Part shown: in pieces, positions 1 to 11,393 of the stretch
Numbering within the stretch: the first letter of the stretch is position 1
Layout: every line of letters starts with the position of its first letter
NCBI GenBank assembly: GCA_020205615.1
Contig: CM035167.1
Location: 35,194,103 to 35,258,102 of the forward strand
Direction: 5' to 3'
DNA: 64,000 nucleotides
Origin: Panax quinquefolius
Lineage: Eukaryota > Streptophyta > Magnoliopsida > Apiales > Araliaceae
Position numbers and translations under genes: made by a program
The notes under the pieces: generated by a model
Told to the model about the DNA's origin: nothing
Seen by the model: only the letters and a program-made list of their open reading frames with translations
Databases searched by the model: none

Positions 1-1947
1 GGCTTCGTGAAAACAAACTATATGCCAAATTGAAGAAATGCGAGTTTCGGCTTGAGGAAGTAGCATTCCTTGGGCACGTGGTGTCTAAAACATGGAGTAT
101 CTGTTGATCCCGTGAAGATTGAAGCAATACAAAGTTGGGAGCAAACCAAGCGGTGGATCAAGCACGTAGCTTTTTGGGCTTAATTTGGTTATTATCGGAG
201 ATTCGTGGAAGGGTTTTTCGAATCGCTACTCCATTAACTCAACTAACTCGGAAGGATACAAAATTCGTTTGGAGTGAAGAATGCGAGAAGAATTTCCAAG
301 AGCTTAAGAGGAGACTTATTTTAAGACTGTTTCTAACAATACCATCCGGTTCGAATGGATTTGTTATCTACGGTGATGCTTGAGTGCAAAGGGTTAGGAT
401 GTGTTCTCATGCAACGTGGGAAAGTCATAGCCTATGCCTCGCGACAACTTAAATAGTATGAGAGGAATTATCCTACTCATGATCTAGAGTTAGCGTGATC
501 GTTTTTCGCTAAAAATATGGAGGCACTATCTATATGGGGAGAAAGTGGAGATATATTCGGACCATAAAAGCCTTAAATATTTCTTCACTCAAAAAGAACT
601 CAACATCTGGCAAATGACGTTGGCTCGAGCTATTGAAAGACTACGACCACACTATTCAATACCATCATGGAAAGGTGAACGTGGTAGCTGACGCGTTGAG
701 TAGAAGATCATATGCGAACGAAAAGTGCGATGATGTCAAGTATACGATAGAGCCAACTTTAATAGAAAAAGTTAAGGTTGCTCAAGCCACCCAGGCTCTG
801 GAAATGGCGCGTATGAAGAAGAAAGTACAAGAAGGAGCTATTTAAGGGCGAGAATTGATGAAGAAGGAATACTTGAGTCCACTCTAGACTTTGTGTTCCT
901 AACGACTCGATTTGAAGTACAAGATTATGATGGAGGCACACAATACACCATTTGCAATCCATCTCGGAAGTACTAAAATGTATCGTGATCTTGACATACA
1001 TTTTGGTGGAACAATATGAAGAGAGAGATTGCAAAGTTTATCTCAATGTGTTTAACTTGTCAACGTGTAAAGGCGGAGCATCCGGTACCTAAGGGTCCGT
1101 TGCAACCACTTGAGATTCGAAATGGAAGTGGGAACACATTACCATGGATTTTGTTACGGGTCTTCCTACGGTTTCTCAAGGCATCAATGCTATTTGGGTT
1201 ATTGTTGATAGATTAATCAAGTTCCGCTCATTTCTTGCCGACACGGAGACTTATTCCTTGAACGTCTTGCTAGTATGTACGTGAATGAGATTGTGAGGTT
1301 GCAAAGCATGCCGGTATCCATAGTTTTGGATCGTGACCCAAGATTCACTTCAAGATTTTGGGTTAGCTTGCAAAAAGCTATGGGCACAGATTTACGATTT
1401 AGTTAAGATACCATCCCCAAACGGACGGACAATCGAGAGGACTATTCAAACTCTTGAAGATCTATTAAGACTCGTGTCCTAGACTTCAAGGCGATTGGGA
1501 TAAGTATTTACCATTGGTGGAATTCTCCTACAACAACAGCTTATCGTGCAAGTATAGGTGTGGCTCCATTCAAGCATTATATGGACGAAAATGTCGTTCT
1601 CAATATGTTGGGATGAGGTGGGTGAAGCAACATTGTTGGGACCCGAGTTAGTACGTATGACTACCGAAAAGATTCAAATGATTCGACAACGTATACAAAC
1701 GGAACAAGATCGACAAAAGAGTTATGCGGATCTTCATCGAAAAGACGTGGAATTTAGTGTAGGGGATCATGTATTGTTGCGAGTTGCTCCATGGAAGGGA
1801 GTTACAAGATTTGGGAATAGAGGAAAGCTCAATCCACGATTTATTGGTCCATTTCAAATTCTTGACCGAGTAGGAAATGTAGCCTATAGACTTGCGTTAC
1901 CTCCAAGTATGTCTCGTGTTCATAATGTGTTTCACATATCTGTAGCA
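1..1947 (+). pseudogene. Ty3/gypsy (Tekay) pol 3' fragment: RT end, RNase H, integrase
   Basis: This is a broken polyprotein fragment of a chromovirus retrotransposon. From 1 to about 130 it encodes the RT thumb (LKKCEF, then the GHVVSK region). RNase H follows at about 250-720, with [10 protein letters not shown], the ADALSRR end motif and a DLE-like stretch. The integrase zinc-binding domain is at about 900-1090 (MKREIAKFISMCLTCQRVKAEH). The integrase core is at about 1140-1560, with DFVT disrupted and [18 protein letters not shown] residues visible. The GPY/F module at about 1740-1930 (NPRFIGPFQILDRVGN) is the best-kept part, in an open frame at 1558-2052. Several frameshifts and stops break it. 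It ends at MSRVHNVFHIS, where the chromodomain should follow, and passes directly into CACTA terminal sequence. The 5' part lies outside the window. Confidence 0.9.
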
Positions 1948-2010
1948 ACGAAATTTGGCACCTTTAGCAACGAAAATCGGTTGTTGCTGAAGCCCCATTT
2001 TTTTGTAGTG
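1948..2010. mobile_element. CACTA-type transposon right terminus
   Basis: The last bases, TTTTTTTGTAGTG, are the reverse complement of the CACTACAAAAAAA terminus at 23913. Internal GCAACGA and CGTTGCTAAA-like words match the subterminal motifs of that left end. Reverse-complemented, about 25 bp of the terminus resembles the left end closely (CACTACAAAAAAATGGGGCTT). Only 63 bp of the transposon remain; the inner side joins a gypsy pol fragment. The outer flank begins AAT, the same trinucleotide that precedes the left end at 23913, as expected for the 3-bp target duplication of CACTA elements. Confidence 0.8.
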
Positions 2011-2442
2011 AATTTGTTCCTGCTAGTTCACAATTATATTGTTGAATTATAGCCAGCCAATTATTCAAATCATTTCAATCATGATATATCGTTATATTTT
2101 TGAATTTAAACTTGTTGAGAAACTTTCATGCTCACCCTTGCTATATCATGATAAAACATTGCAGATTAAGGCCAATACGTCGGATACAAGGAAAGGTCCA
2201 AGACAGTTCCAACTTTAGTTTACGTATGCGATTAGATTTGTATTAGTAATGTATGATGATAATGTTATGTATTAAATAAGTTATGTATTGTGTATAAGTT
2301 AAGGTTACTCGACATTGGGGAATAGTGTGAAATGTAATGTATAAACAATTTACGTTTATATCTTCCGTAAATAGTAATAGTTGTATAGAATGATCGAACC
2401 GGATCCGCGGTGATTCGGGACCTCGGATTCGGGGCTCTCACA
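2011..2442 (+). repeat. LARD2 LTR, 3' portion
   Basis: This stretch matches 18049-18478, the 3' end of the LARD1 5' LTR, almost base for base, ending GGGGCTCTCACA. It starts exactly where the LARD1 3' LTR at 20326-23912 is interrupted, so the two pieces together would make one complete LTR. The upstream part of this LTR is replaced by the CACTA terminus. Confidence 0.88.
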
Positions 2443-2444
2443 GT

Positions 2445-2456
2445 TGGTATCAGAGC
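2445..2456 (+). other. Primer-binding site (tRNA-iMet type), LARD2
   Basis: TGGTATCAGAGC lies two bases downstream of the LTR end. It is the standard complement of the 3' end of plant initiator Met-tRNA used to prime minus-strand DNA. It fixes the LTR end at 2442 and the plus orientation of the element. Confidence 0.9.
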
Positions 2457-3773
2457 TGTTGGTTATGAACCTTAGGTAGGAATACCTGAGACTAATAATC
2501 GCAGTGATTAGGATAAGTACTAACTCAAATAGAGTTAGTGTGTCGGTAAGATTCAAAGACTAATCTCGGCGAGTTATAAGATACAGAGTTCCCTAACTCT
2601 GATAATAAAGTAGAACATTAAGTGAGGAATAGATAGAGTCTAAAAGACTAAAAGTTCAGTGATAGAAGATCGTAAAACAAAATGATCAAAATATAGAAAT
2701 GAATCGTAATATATACGATGAGATCACCCCGTGATCTGATAAGGTTATAGTATGGAGGAGGATCAAGCGAATGATTGAAAAGTTTACAGCAAGATTGCTG
2801 GGTGTCAGTTGTACTATGAAATGGTACAGATTCAGGAAAGGATTATGAATACGAGTTAAATGAAATTCGTATTGAAAAAGGGGGTTAGTGTTAGGTGGGG
2901 ATTCAATTGAGGATTCATGTCGGCAGCTGAGTTGTATGATTCCTTATATGGCAGGGAATTGTAATTGGTGTAAAAACTACTTAGTTCTGACAATGATAAT
3001 CATTGAAATGTTTATGTCGCGCTATTTGATATATGCATATTAAGAGGGTGATTCCTTTCTCATGTGTATAACAGATATATAGGTCATAGGTAGAGGATAT
3101 AAGGTTAAGTACGAGTTCTTAAAACTCATACTTATGTGACATACTTGATTCATAGTTATATGAAATGTTTATGAACCCCTCAAATGAATGGGACGCCAAA
3201 GGTCTGTCTAGGAAAGTTCTTAAACTCATATGATTGTGGCAATTTATGGACTCATAAGTGTGGTTTTACGAACTGGGTATAGTTGTGTGTAAATGGAATA
3301 TGGAGGATAATAGGAGCAGATAGATTGTTAAGCAAATGATTATTAGTGAAGAATTATGTTTTCCAAAACTCCTAGCTATGCTAGACTTCGAAATGTTGAC
3401 ATCAAGCTAAATACGCACTATGTGCCTTAAAAAAAATATGTAGACTCGTAATCATTTTTGAAACGGTTTAAAGTATAGTCTATGCTACTTATTTCAGCTA
3501 GACGCAAATGATTTGAAATATCAAAATTTGTTTTATTTATCACTCATGTACCATGTAACCTGGTGCAGAGATGATATAAATTTGATGGAGTTGTAAATAC
3601 AGGAATACTTAGTGTGAATTTGATCTAAAATCGTTGTTCCACTATTGTATGATGTGTTATGACAAAGTCATACAATGATTGGCAGATCCTCAAACGGATT
3701 TATCATCTGAGACGACATCAAGACGTCATTCTCGAAAATATTTTCAAAAATTTTAATGTGCCAACGGGGTTTG
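2457..3773 (+). mobile_element. LARD2 internal region, non-coding, truncated
   Basis: This matches 18493-19814 of LARD1 with small differences. No reading frame of retroviral type is present on either strand; short open frames here are not conserved between the two copies. It stops at CCAACGGGGTTTG, where the LTR of the minus-strand Tekay element B begins. About 510 bp of interior and the polypurine tract seen in LARD1 are missing. Confidence 0.8.
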
Positions 3774-4352
3774 TGTGACGCCCCCAAAATAGGTCCATTC
3801 CATCCAACCCATTCTGAGTCGCCAAATACATGGTACAGAAATAACTGCAACTTTATTAATACATTTTTTGTGCAAAATACGACAACATATATACTGTGAG
3901 TTTAAATACAATTATTGTCTTCTAGACAATATACATACCCAAATAAATCCCCTTCATAATTATTGATACATTATTTTACAAAAATGGTGAGGACTACTAA
4001 ACAACTCTTTCTAGAATCCTTCATTCCATACCCCGACTAATATTCGCTACATTCTCGCCTCCTGAGAAGAAAAATGGAACAAAAAGGAAAAGGGTGAGCT
4101 CAACTAGCCCAGTAAAGAATATTATGACTAAGATAATATACAAAAATTATCGTTAGTCTTCAACAGGGAAAAATCTAATAGAATACCAATAGAAACCAGC
4201 TTTTAAATCAACAATTCTTCTTTGAAACAACAATTCATTAGAAGAGTTAAGTAGAGAATGTAAACTACTATCTTCTATATATAAATTTAAAAGTTCATCG
4301 TCGATATTTTATCCCCGTAACATCAATCAATATATATCGGAATCAAATATTC

Positions 4353-4480
4353 ATCTTTGCACTCACAGGCCAAAGATATTCATCATTGGTCAGTGTTCAT
4401 CTAAACACTGCTCATCTTTGCACTCACAAAGCCAAAGATATTCATCGAAATCATTCATCTTTGCACTACGTGCCAAAGAT
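4353..4480 (-). repeat. Stem-loop array in LTR (three units)
   Basis: Three units of the form ATCTTTG - 10 to 11 bases - CAAAGAT lie at 4353-4377, 4414-4438 and 4457-4480. A further perfect 7-bp hairpin (CAGTGTT/AACACTG) lies between the first two. The other LTR of the same element keeps only one unit (about 11942-11970). Confidence 0.75.
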
Positions 4481-4724
4481 ATTCAAGAATATCATCATTT
4501 AGGGTGAGGATGATGAAAAATATTTTAAAGAAAAGCGAATCCGATTGAAAAGAACAAGTATTAAGGATTCATACTTTAAATAACCCAAGTTCGAAAATAA
4601 TTCATAAATAACCAGAGTGGAGTAAAATTCAAGAATGAAGACCAAAACATAGATCCAATCAAAGATAGGAACTATAACAGACAATCTTGGACATAAAAAA
4701 GAAAATTTAATTTTTCTGTGAATA

Positions 4725-4925
4725 GTGTCGTATTCGTGAATATGTCGTATACGTGAATAGTGCCGTATACGTGAATAGTAACTTCGACACCAAAAGATAG
4801 AAATTTCACAAAAAAATATCATCATGCTTCGTGAATAGTACTCGTGAATAGTAACTCGTGAATAGTAACTCATGAATAGTAACTCGTGAATAGTAACTCG
4901 TTAATAAAAACTCATGAATAATAAC
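4725..4925 (-). repeat. Short tandem repeat, GTGAATAGT(AACTC) type
   Basis: About ten or more repeats of a 15-18 bp unit containing TGAATAGTA lie here. The same motif array recurs at the equivalent place in every Tekay LTR of this window, with different copy numbers, including 12205-12415 in the partner LTR. Confidence 0.8.
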
Positions 4926-5205
4926 CCCGACATGAAAAGTTCCAAATTTGATAAAAATTTCCAACCAGTATTTCGGCATAATGATATTGAAGAAATAATA
5001 TCATTTTTAAAAAAAATAATATCCCTTACCTCAGAAAGAATAGTACTTCTGACTGGAACACTGGATATAGTGCTGAAAGAACTTGAACCGTAAAGCAATA
5101 TTCAAAGTACTAAAATACTCACAAAATATGCTCGATAATATAAAGAGAGAAAGAGAGAGAAATTTGTAGTTTCTGGTGTGATTTTCAATTCTAACCTAAG
5201 CACCC

Positions 5206-5213
5206 TATTTATA
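5206..5213 (-). promoter_or_regulatory. TATA box of element B 3' LTR
   Basis: The minus strand reads TATAAATA, followed by GGGTGCTTAGG. The same block is conserved in all Tekay LTRs here (12684, 35029, 41293, 48860, 56423, 60377), which supports it as the core promoter at the U3/R border. Confidence 0.65.
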
Positions 5214-6554
5214 GGAAAATGTTTAGAAAACCAAACCAGAAAATTTAATATATATATATATATATGTAAATTTTCTACGCCCAATATTTCAGTCAAAGAT
5301 CAGCCACTCAAGTAGCCTACATCACAAAAAAAACGTTTTTGTAAATTAAAATATTTAAAACTTTCAAAAATCAATTATTTCGGAACTTTAGAACTTCAAT
5401 AATTCATAATAAATAGCCCTTTTATCAGAAAATTCGAATCTCGCGAATTTTTATAGGAAATTCAATTCTATACAACTTTGCAGAAGAAAGTTTTTCCAAA
5501 TTCCAAACAGAAATTGACCGAAATCGATAAACGGATGATTTTACAGGCTATAATCAAATTTCAGTCAAGAAATGGACCCACAGACATGTTTAACATGTTT
5601 AAAACAACTTTTGCAACAAAAATACTCTTCCTCCTCATATACTCATATATCCCACATTCATTGTAAAAAAATATCATCATTACTATATAATATAATAAAA
5701 TATTATTTTATCAGAAAAGATAAAATATCAATTTTAAACAATTGTCACTTTAAAAATTTTCTCCATCTATAACCACATAAAATCAATATTTTTCTCATCA
5801 TATAAATCAATAATTAATTATTCACAAATAATATTACAGAATCACAGTACTGGCAACTAGGCCGTTCCCAAGAAAGAGGGGGCTTTCCAATAAAGATTTC
5901 TCCTTACTGGCGCGCAATTAGGTGACCAAACCTCTCCTTAGAAAGAACTTTCTAGACATTGCCAATAATATTTTTTAATAATATTATTCAGATAATATGA
6001 ATTATTGCTTCGATAATGGAAAATATTGTGTAGTGACAATTATTGAAACAATAGTAATATAAAATATCAACGCAGCAATTATTGAATCAATAAAATAAAA
6101 TCTTTGAATAAAGAATTCACTTTGTAACAATTATTGAGTAGTGCCTTCTTACGTAAGAATCAATAATTGGTGCAATATCGTGTACCATCTTGCAACAACG
6201 CGTAGACATCGTGTTTTAACCATCGAGTATTCCAACAAAGATAAGCAGTAATAACTACTGTAGATTATTTATAAACAACTTATACTTGTTTTTTCTTCAT
6301 CCAATCGCTTTCAAGTTATGGGCCCACAAAAGATCTAGCTACCGTCGCATTTAATATTCCCCGACAAAGAAGAATATTCCACGACCAAACGAATATTCCA
6401 AACAACAATGAATATTTTATAACCACCTGCTTATTTTTAAAATATTCCTGCATTTTACCCATAACTAACCACATTAATCAATTCAACCCTTACTATTTCA
6501 AAATAATAAATAGAGGAAATTAAATTTCATTTATTAATAATTTGGGGTCTTACA

Positions 6555-6567
6555 ACCTCCCCTCCTT
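6555..6567 (-). other. Polypurine tract, element B
   Basis: The minus strand reads AAGGAGGGGAGGT immediately before the LTR start TGTAAGACC. This is the plus-strand DNA priming site. The codons just upstream encode the usual chromovirus C-terminal NFEEEIS-like tail and a stop. Confidence 0.85.
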
Positions 6568-6652
6568 ATGAAATTTCTTCCTCGAAATTGACGTACGTAC
6601 CTGGTGTTTCAAAAAGATGAGGATACCTCGCTTTCATTTTCGTTTCTAACTC

Positions 6653-6874
6653 CTAGGTCATTTCCTCAATAGCATGGTTTCTCCACAAAACTTTAACTTG
6701 TGGTATGACCTTCGTGTGTAGGACATGCTCCTTCCTATCCAAGATCATGACAGGTACCTCTTCGTACGTTAAGTCTTCGGCTATCTCGTCCGGTTCTAAC
6801 TCAATAACGTTGTTTGGGTCTTTCACATATTTACGTAGCACAGATATATGAAAAACATTATGAACACGAGACAT
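6653..6874 (-). pseudogene. Chromodomain region of element B pol
   Basis: This encodes the integrase C-terminal tail and chromodomain, which in chromoviruses directs integration to heterochromatin marks. Visible residues are MSRVHNVFHIS at the start, then VLRKYVKDP, PVMILDRKEHVLHTK, and VKVLWRNHAIEEMT at the end. The next codon, normally the conserved Trp of the T-W-E motif, reads TAG. The expected tail continues after this stop to about 6590. It is in frame with the integrase reading frame upstream, with two compensating indels near 6895-6915. Homology to Tekay/Del chromodomains is clear by motif. Confidence 0.9.
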
Positions 6875-6895
6875 ACTTGGAGGTAACGCAGCAGT

Positions 6896-7648
6896 CTATA
6901 GGCCACATTTCCTCTTTGGTTCAAGAATCTGAAATGGACCAATAAATCGTGGATTGAGCTTTCCTCTCTTCCCAAATCTTGTAACTCCCTTCCATGGAGC
7001 CACACGCAACAATACATGATCCCCAATACTAAATTCCACGTCCTTTCGATGAAGATCCGCATAACTCTTTTGTCGATCCTGTGCTGTTTGTATACGTTGT
7101 CGAATCGTTTGGATCTTCTTCGTAGTCATTCGTACCAACTCTGGTCCCAACAACGTTGCTTCTCCTACCTCATCCCAACATACTGGAGAGCGACACTTTC
7201 GTCCATACAATGCTTCAAATGGAGCCACACCTATACTTGCATAATAACTGTTGTTGTAGGAGAATTCCACCAATGGTAAATACTTATCCCAACTGCCTTT
7301 GAAGTCTAGGACACAGAGTCTTAATAGATCTTCAAGAGTTTGAATAGTCCTCTCTGATTGTCCGTCCGTTTGAGGATAGTATGCCGAACTAAACCGTAAA
7401 TCCGTGCCCATATCTTTTTGCAAGCTAACCCAAAATCTTGAAGTGAATCTTGGGTCAAGATCCAAAAATATGGATACTGGCATGCCATGCAATCTCACAA
7501 TCTCATCTACGTACATACGAGCAAGACGTTCAAGGGAATAAGTCTCCCGTATCGGCAAGAAATGAGCAGACTTGTTTAATCTATCAATAATAACCCAAAT
7601 AGCATTTATGCCTTGAGAAACCGTGGGAAGACCCGTAACGAAATCCAT
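6896..7648 (-). pseudogene. Integrase core and GPY/F module, element B
   Basis: An open frame of 250 residues covers the retroviral integrase core. MDFVTGLP carries the first catalytic Asp. The [14 protein letters not shown] motif holds the second Asp (usually D-R-D; here one position reads L). PQTDGQSERTIQTLEDLLR carries the catalytic Glu. [35 protein letters not shown] and NPRFIGPFQIL form the C-terminal GPY/F module. It shares its frame with the upstream zinc-binding part, separated by one TAA at about 7688. The end is shifted by small compensating indels. Confidence 0.92.
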
Positions 7649-7687
7649 GGTAATGTGTTCCCACTTCCATTTCGGAATCTCAAGTGG

Positions 7688-7990
7688 TTACAATGGACCC
7701 TTTGGCACTTGATGCTCCGCCTTTACACGTTGACAAGTTAAACACATTGAGATAAACTTTGCAATCTCTCTCTTCATATTGTTCCACCAAAATGTATGTC
7801 GAAGATCATGATACATTTTGGTACTTCCAGGATGGATTGCAAATGGTGTATTGTGTGCCTCCATCATGATCTTGTACTTCAAATCAGAATCGTTAGGAAC
7901 ACAAAGTCTGGAGTGGACTCGAAGTATTCCTTCTTCATCGATTCTTGCTTCTGGAATATCACCTTCTTGTACTTTCTTCTTCATAATCAT
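7688..7990 (-). pseudogene. Integrase zinc-binding (HHCC) domain, element B
   Basis: This 100-residue frame contains AHNTPFAIHPGSTKMYHDLRH and CLTCQRVKAEH, the H-H-C-C zinc-binding part of gypsy integrases. It ends at KGPL followed by TAA where the other copies read CAA (Gln), a single nonsense change, and the frame continues unchanged into the core. Confidence 0.9.
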
Positions 7991-8534
7991 CAGCTCCGGG
8001 TCTGTGGCTTAAGCAACTTTAACTTTCTCGATTAAAGTTGGTTCTATACATATACTTGACATCATTGAATGGGTCCCCGGAGTCTTGAATTCTATCTTCA
8101 TCTTTTGTAAATCACACAAAATGGGCCTTTATTTTAACAACATCGCATTTGTTCCCGCGTATGATCTTCTACTCAATGCGTCAGCTACCACGTTCACTTT
8201 TCCAGGATGGTATTGAATAGTGTGGTCTTAATCTTTCAATAGCTCAAGCCAACGTCGTTGTCGCATGTTAAGTTCTTTTTGGGTGAAGAAATATTTGAGG
8301 CTTTTATGGTCTGAATATATCTCCACTTTCTCTCCATATAGATAGTGCCTCCAGATCTTTAGCGCGAAAATGACTGCTGCCAACTCTAGATCATGAGTAG
8401 GATAATTTCTCTCATATTCTTTAAGTTGTCGCGAGGCATAGGCTATGACTTTCCCACATTACATGAGAACACATCCTAACCCTTTGCTCAAGCATCATCA
8501 GAGATAACAAATCCATCCGAACCGGATGGTATTG
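7991..8534 (-). pseudogene. RNase H domain of element B, frame-broken
   Basis: There is no long open frame, but the minus strand matches the RNase H domains of the other copies. Recognisable parts are the YASRQLKE block, NYPTHDLEL at about 8390-8410, the [11 protein letters not shown] block at about 8320-8345, [14 protein letters not shown], and ADALSRR near 8160-8200. Frameshifts and a stop around 8460-8490 interrupt it. RNase H degrades the RNA strand of the reverse-transcription hybrid. Confidence 0.82.
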
Positions 8535-9287
8535 TCAAAACAGTCGAAATGAGTCTCCTCTTGAGATCTTGAAACTCTTCTCGCATTCCTCGCTCCATAC
8601 GAATTTTGTATCTTTACGAGTTAGCTGAGTTAACGGAGTAGCGATTCTAGAAAATCCTTCCACAAATCTCCGATAATAACCAGCTAAGCCCAAAAAGCTA
8701 CGTACTTCGGTCACCGTCTTTAGTTGCTCCCAACTTTGTATTGCTTCAATCTTCGCCGGGTTAACAGACACTCCATGTTTTGACACAATGTGCCTAAGGA
8801 ATGCTACTTCTTCAAGCCAGAACTCGCATTTCTTCAGCTTGGCATATAGCTTGTTATCACGAAGCCTTTGTAGTACCAACTTCAAATGGCGCTCATGATC
8901 TTCACGGCTTTTGGAATAGATGAGGATGTCATCAATAAAGACAACAACGAACTGATCCAAATATTCCTTGAATACTCGGTTCATCATATCCATGAAAGCC
9001 GCAGGAGCATTAGTCAATCCAAAGGACATGACTAGGAATTCATAATGCCCGTACCGAGTTCTGAAGGCAGTCTTCGGAATATCCTTAGTTTTAACCTTCA
9101 GCTGATGATATCCAAAACGAAGATCGATCTTTGAAAAGAATTGCGCTCCTTGTAACTGGTCAAACAGGTCATCAATACGAGGTAGCGGATACCTATTCTT
9201 GATGGTGACATGGTTCAATTCTCGATAGTCAATACAAAGTCGCATACTCCGCTCTTTCTTCTTTACAAATAAAACAGAGCACCCCAA
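8535..9287 (-). pseudogene. Reverse transcriptase, element B
   Basis: A 250-residue frame carries most of the RT. It has [10 protein letters not shown] and [19 protein letters not shown] (fingers), [15 protein letters not shown] (first catalytic Asp), [20 protein letters not shown] (normal Tekay motif), and the catalytic box [13 protein letters not shown] at about 8928-8945. The [16 protein letters not shown] and [18 protein letters not shown] connection follows. It enters RNase H at [10 protein letters not shown]. The frame before it (ending at 9331) is joined through a TAG and a frameshift in about 45 bp, so RT and protease are no longer in one frame. Confidence 0.94.
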
Positions 9288-9330
9288 GGAGATGTACTTG
9301 GGACTTAATAAAATCGATGTCCAATAACTC

Positions 9331-10278
9331 CTATAGTTGGACCTTTAACTCCTGAAGTTCAATAGGAGCCATTCGATATGGGGTTTTAGAAATGGGCTTT
9401 GTACCAGGTTCAAGGTCAATAAAGAATTCAACTTCACGTTCTGGGGGTAGACCAGGAAGTTCTTCAGGAAATACGTCAGGAAAGTCAATAACAACAGGAA
9501 TATTATTCAAATCTGACGTGTCTTTATTCAAATCCATAACATGGGCTAAGAAAGCTTGACATTCATTTTTCAATAAACGAATAGCTTTATGACTTGATAT
9601 GACAGTGATTGATTTTAATGGTTTAGTTGCTTGAATTCGCACAACAGGTTGATTAGGAATATGAAAACTAACAACCTTACGAAAACAATCAATTTTGGCA
9701 TGATGAGTAGTTAACCAATCAATCCCTAAAATCACATCAAAAGCAAGTATCTTTAAAGAGAGAAGGTCAACAGGTAATGTGATGGTGCCAACTTGGATCA
9801 AACAAGATTTATAAATAGTGGATGTGATGAAAGTTTCTCCTAACGGAGTTTCCACAGATAGGTCAAAGTCTAATTTATCTGGAGTCAAATTTAAACGTTG
9901 AGCACAAACAGGAGAGATAAATGAATGGGTAGCACCGGTATCAAGTAATGTATAAACTTCGCATGAATTTATGATTAGCTTACCCGTGATCACCTCGTTT
10001 GGGATCCTCGCATGTTGACCAGTCACGACAAACGCTCTTCCAAGAACCGTTGACTTTGACTTTTCTGGGACAGCCTTTTGAGTCACCATCCTCGCTGGAC
10101 TTGGTTTCGCTACAATGCAATCTCGAGCGATATGCCCTTCCTTTCCATAGTTATAACATACATTAAACTGTTGTGGGCAGTTTGGGCTGATATGTCCTTC
10201 TTTTTCGCACTTATAGCATATAACCGGTGGTCGTTCTCCAACCTTGGAACCAGTTGCTGCTGGTGCTGACATCTTCAC
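9331..10278 (-). pseudogene. Gag zinc knuckles and aspartic protease, element B
   Basis: This 315-residue frame begins in the nucleocapsid. The first CCHC knuckle is CYKCEKEGHISPNC. The second, CYNYGKEGHIARDC, has Tyr in place of the second Cys. The protease follows with LLDTGATHSFIS (DTG catalytic motif, about 9925-9950) and ILGIDWLTTHHAKIDC. The C-terminal part, [25 protein letters not shown], is the conserved start of the RT. It stops at a TAG just after KVQL. Upstream gag is in another frame. Confidence 0.93.
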
Positions 10279-10586
10279 ATTGTCATTGTTGAATCTCCTC
10301 TTTTTAAAATCTCCCCCAGACTCGCTTCTTCTATTTTCATGGCCACAATTACCACCAGAGTGGTTACTGCTTTTATCGAATGTTTTCCTCCCATTTGGTT
10401 TTCATTGCTCGATGACATCGCCACCGGTATAACCACAGTTGCGATCCTTGGTTGAACGTACTCATTATCTTGCTTCTAATAATTGAGCCCCGTTGACAAC
10501 ATCTAAATATAAAGAAAATTTATGAGAGATAAGATATCGTAGAATCTCGGGTTTTAAACCTCCGAAACATCCTCGTCATTCGTTCC

Positions 10587-11206
10587 TCATTCTCTACCAA
10601 ATGAGGTGCAAACTCGATAACTCTGCGAACTTCGCCTCGATTGGGACACCGCCATGTTGTTTTGTTCTAGTCTAATAAACTCTACTTCCTTCATATGGCG
10701 AATACTTTCAGGAAAGTATTTTTTGTTGAAAAGTTTCTGAAACGTTTCCCAAGACATGCGGAGTGCGGCAGGCTGGGTACGTTTCACAGACTCCCACCAG
10801 TAATCTGCCTCGCCATGGAACATAAAGGTGGCGAATAGAACCTTCTGTTCCTCCGTGCATCCCAAGACATCGAATATCTTGGTAATTTGCTTGACCCACG
10901 TTTCTGCCATGATCGGACCCGGCTTTCCCTTAAATTCTGGTGGTTCCAACTCTTTGAACTGCTTGGCCGTGACAAGCCGTGCGTTGCTATCATTTCCACC
11001 CGTATTCTGTACACGAGTCTCCCTCATCTGGTTTTGCATGAACTACAAAAAGCTCCTAAACATCCAAATCGTTCATAAATGCGCTTCGATTGGTGTTGTG
11101 TTGTTTATGGGAGGAATATTTCCTTCTGCTGTACGTTCCCTCAGGTGGTGATTAAAGGTGTTTCCACGGTCTCATTAACTCCACCGTTAATATTCTCAGC
11201 TGCCAT
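10587..11206 (-). pseudogene. Gag capsid region, element B
   Basis: The likely start is the ATG at 11206 (MAAENINGG), but stops occur near 11100. The open part at 10587-11039 holds the capsid-like retrotransposon gag domain: ELEPPEFKGKPGP, WVKQITKIFDVLGC, KVLFATFMFHGEADYWWE and WETFQKLFNKKYFPES, ending in EFIRLEQ. Between 10587 and 10278 the gag C-terminus is frameshifted. Gag packages the element RNA into virus-like particles in the cytoplasm. Confidence 0.88.
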
Positions 11207-11379
11207 TCTTAAATACTGCCATAAAACAAGGGTTAATTAAACAAATTAACATATCACATATTAACCATATACTTCAACTAACCAACAAATAAGCTTAGGT
11301 ATGACATACTAGCGAAGGATTACTCGTCTCTCCCCTCCTAGTACTATTCCCCTATCTCCGCCAGAGACCATATCCCTAA

Positions 11380-11391
11380 GCTCTGATACCA
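11380..11391 (-). other. Primer-binding site, element B
   Basis: The minus strand reads TGGTATCAGAGC, two bases from the LTR end at 11394. It is the initiator Met-tRNA complement and is unaltered, unlike the equivalents at 36493, 42762, 50336 and 61678. Confidence 0.92.
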
Positions 11392-11393
11392 AT

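Larger units (their letters stand above)
3774..6554 (-). repeat. 3' LTR of element B
   Basis: The LTR is about 2.78 kb and runs TGTAAGACCCC to GGGGGCGTCACA on the minus strand. It contains a TATA box near 5206, an array of CTATTCAC-type short repeats (about 4725-4925), and three ATCTTTG/CAAAGAT stem-loops at 4353-4480. A (TA)n run at about 5246-5267 is also present. Plus-strand order is therefore R/U5 first, U3 last. Confidence 0.9.

Noticed and set aside
4353..4480. Regularly spaced repeats resembling a CRISPR array
   Set aside because: Units are internal to a retrotransposon LTR, are themselves hairpins with variable spacing, and recur at the same place in every LTR copy; the context is a plant nuclear genome.
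7016..7279. Plus-strand open frame of 87 residues
   Set aside because: It is the antisense shadow of the integrase of element B.
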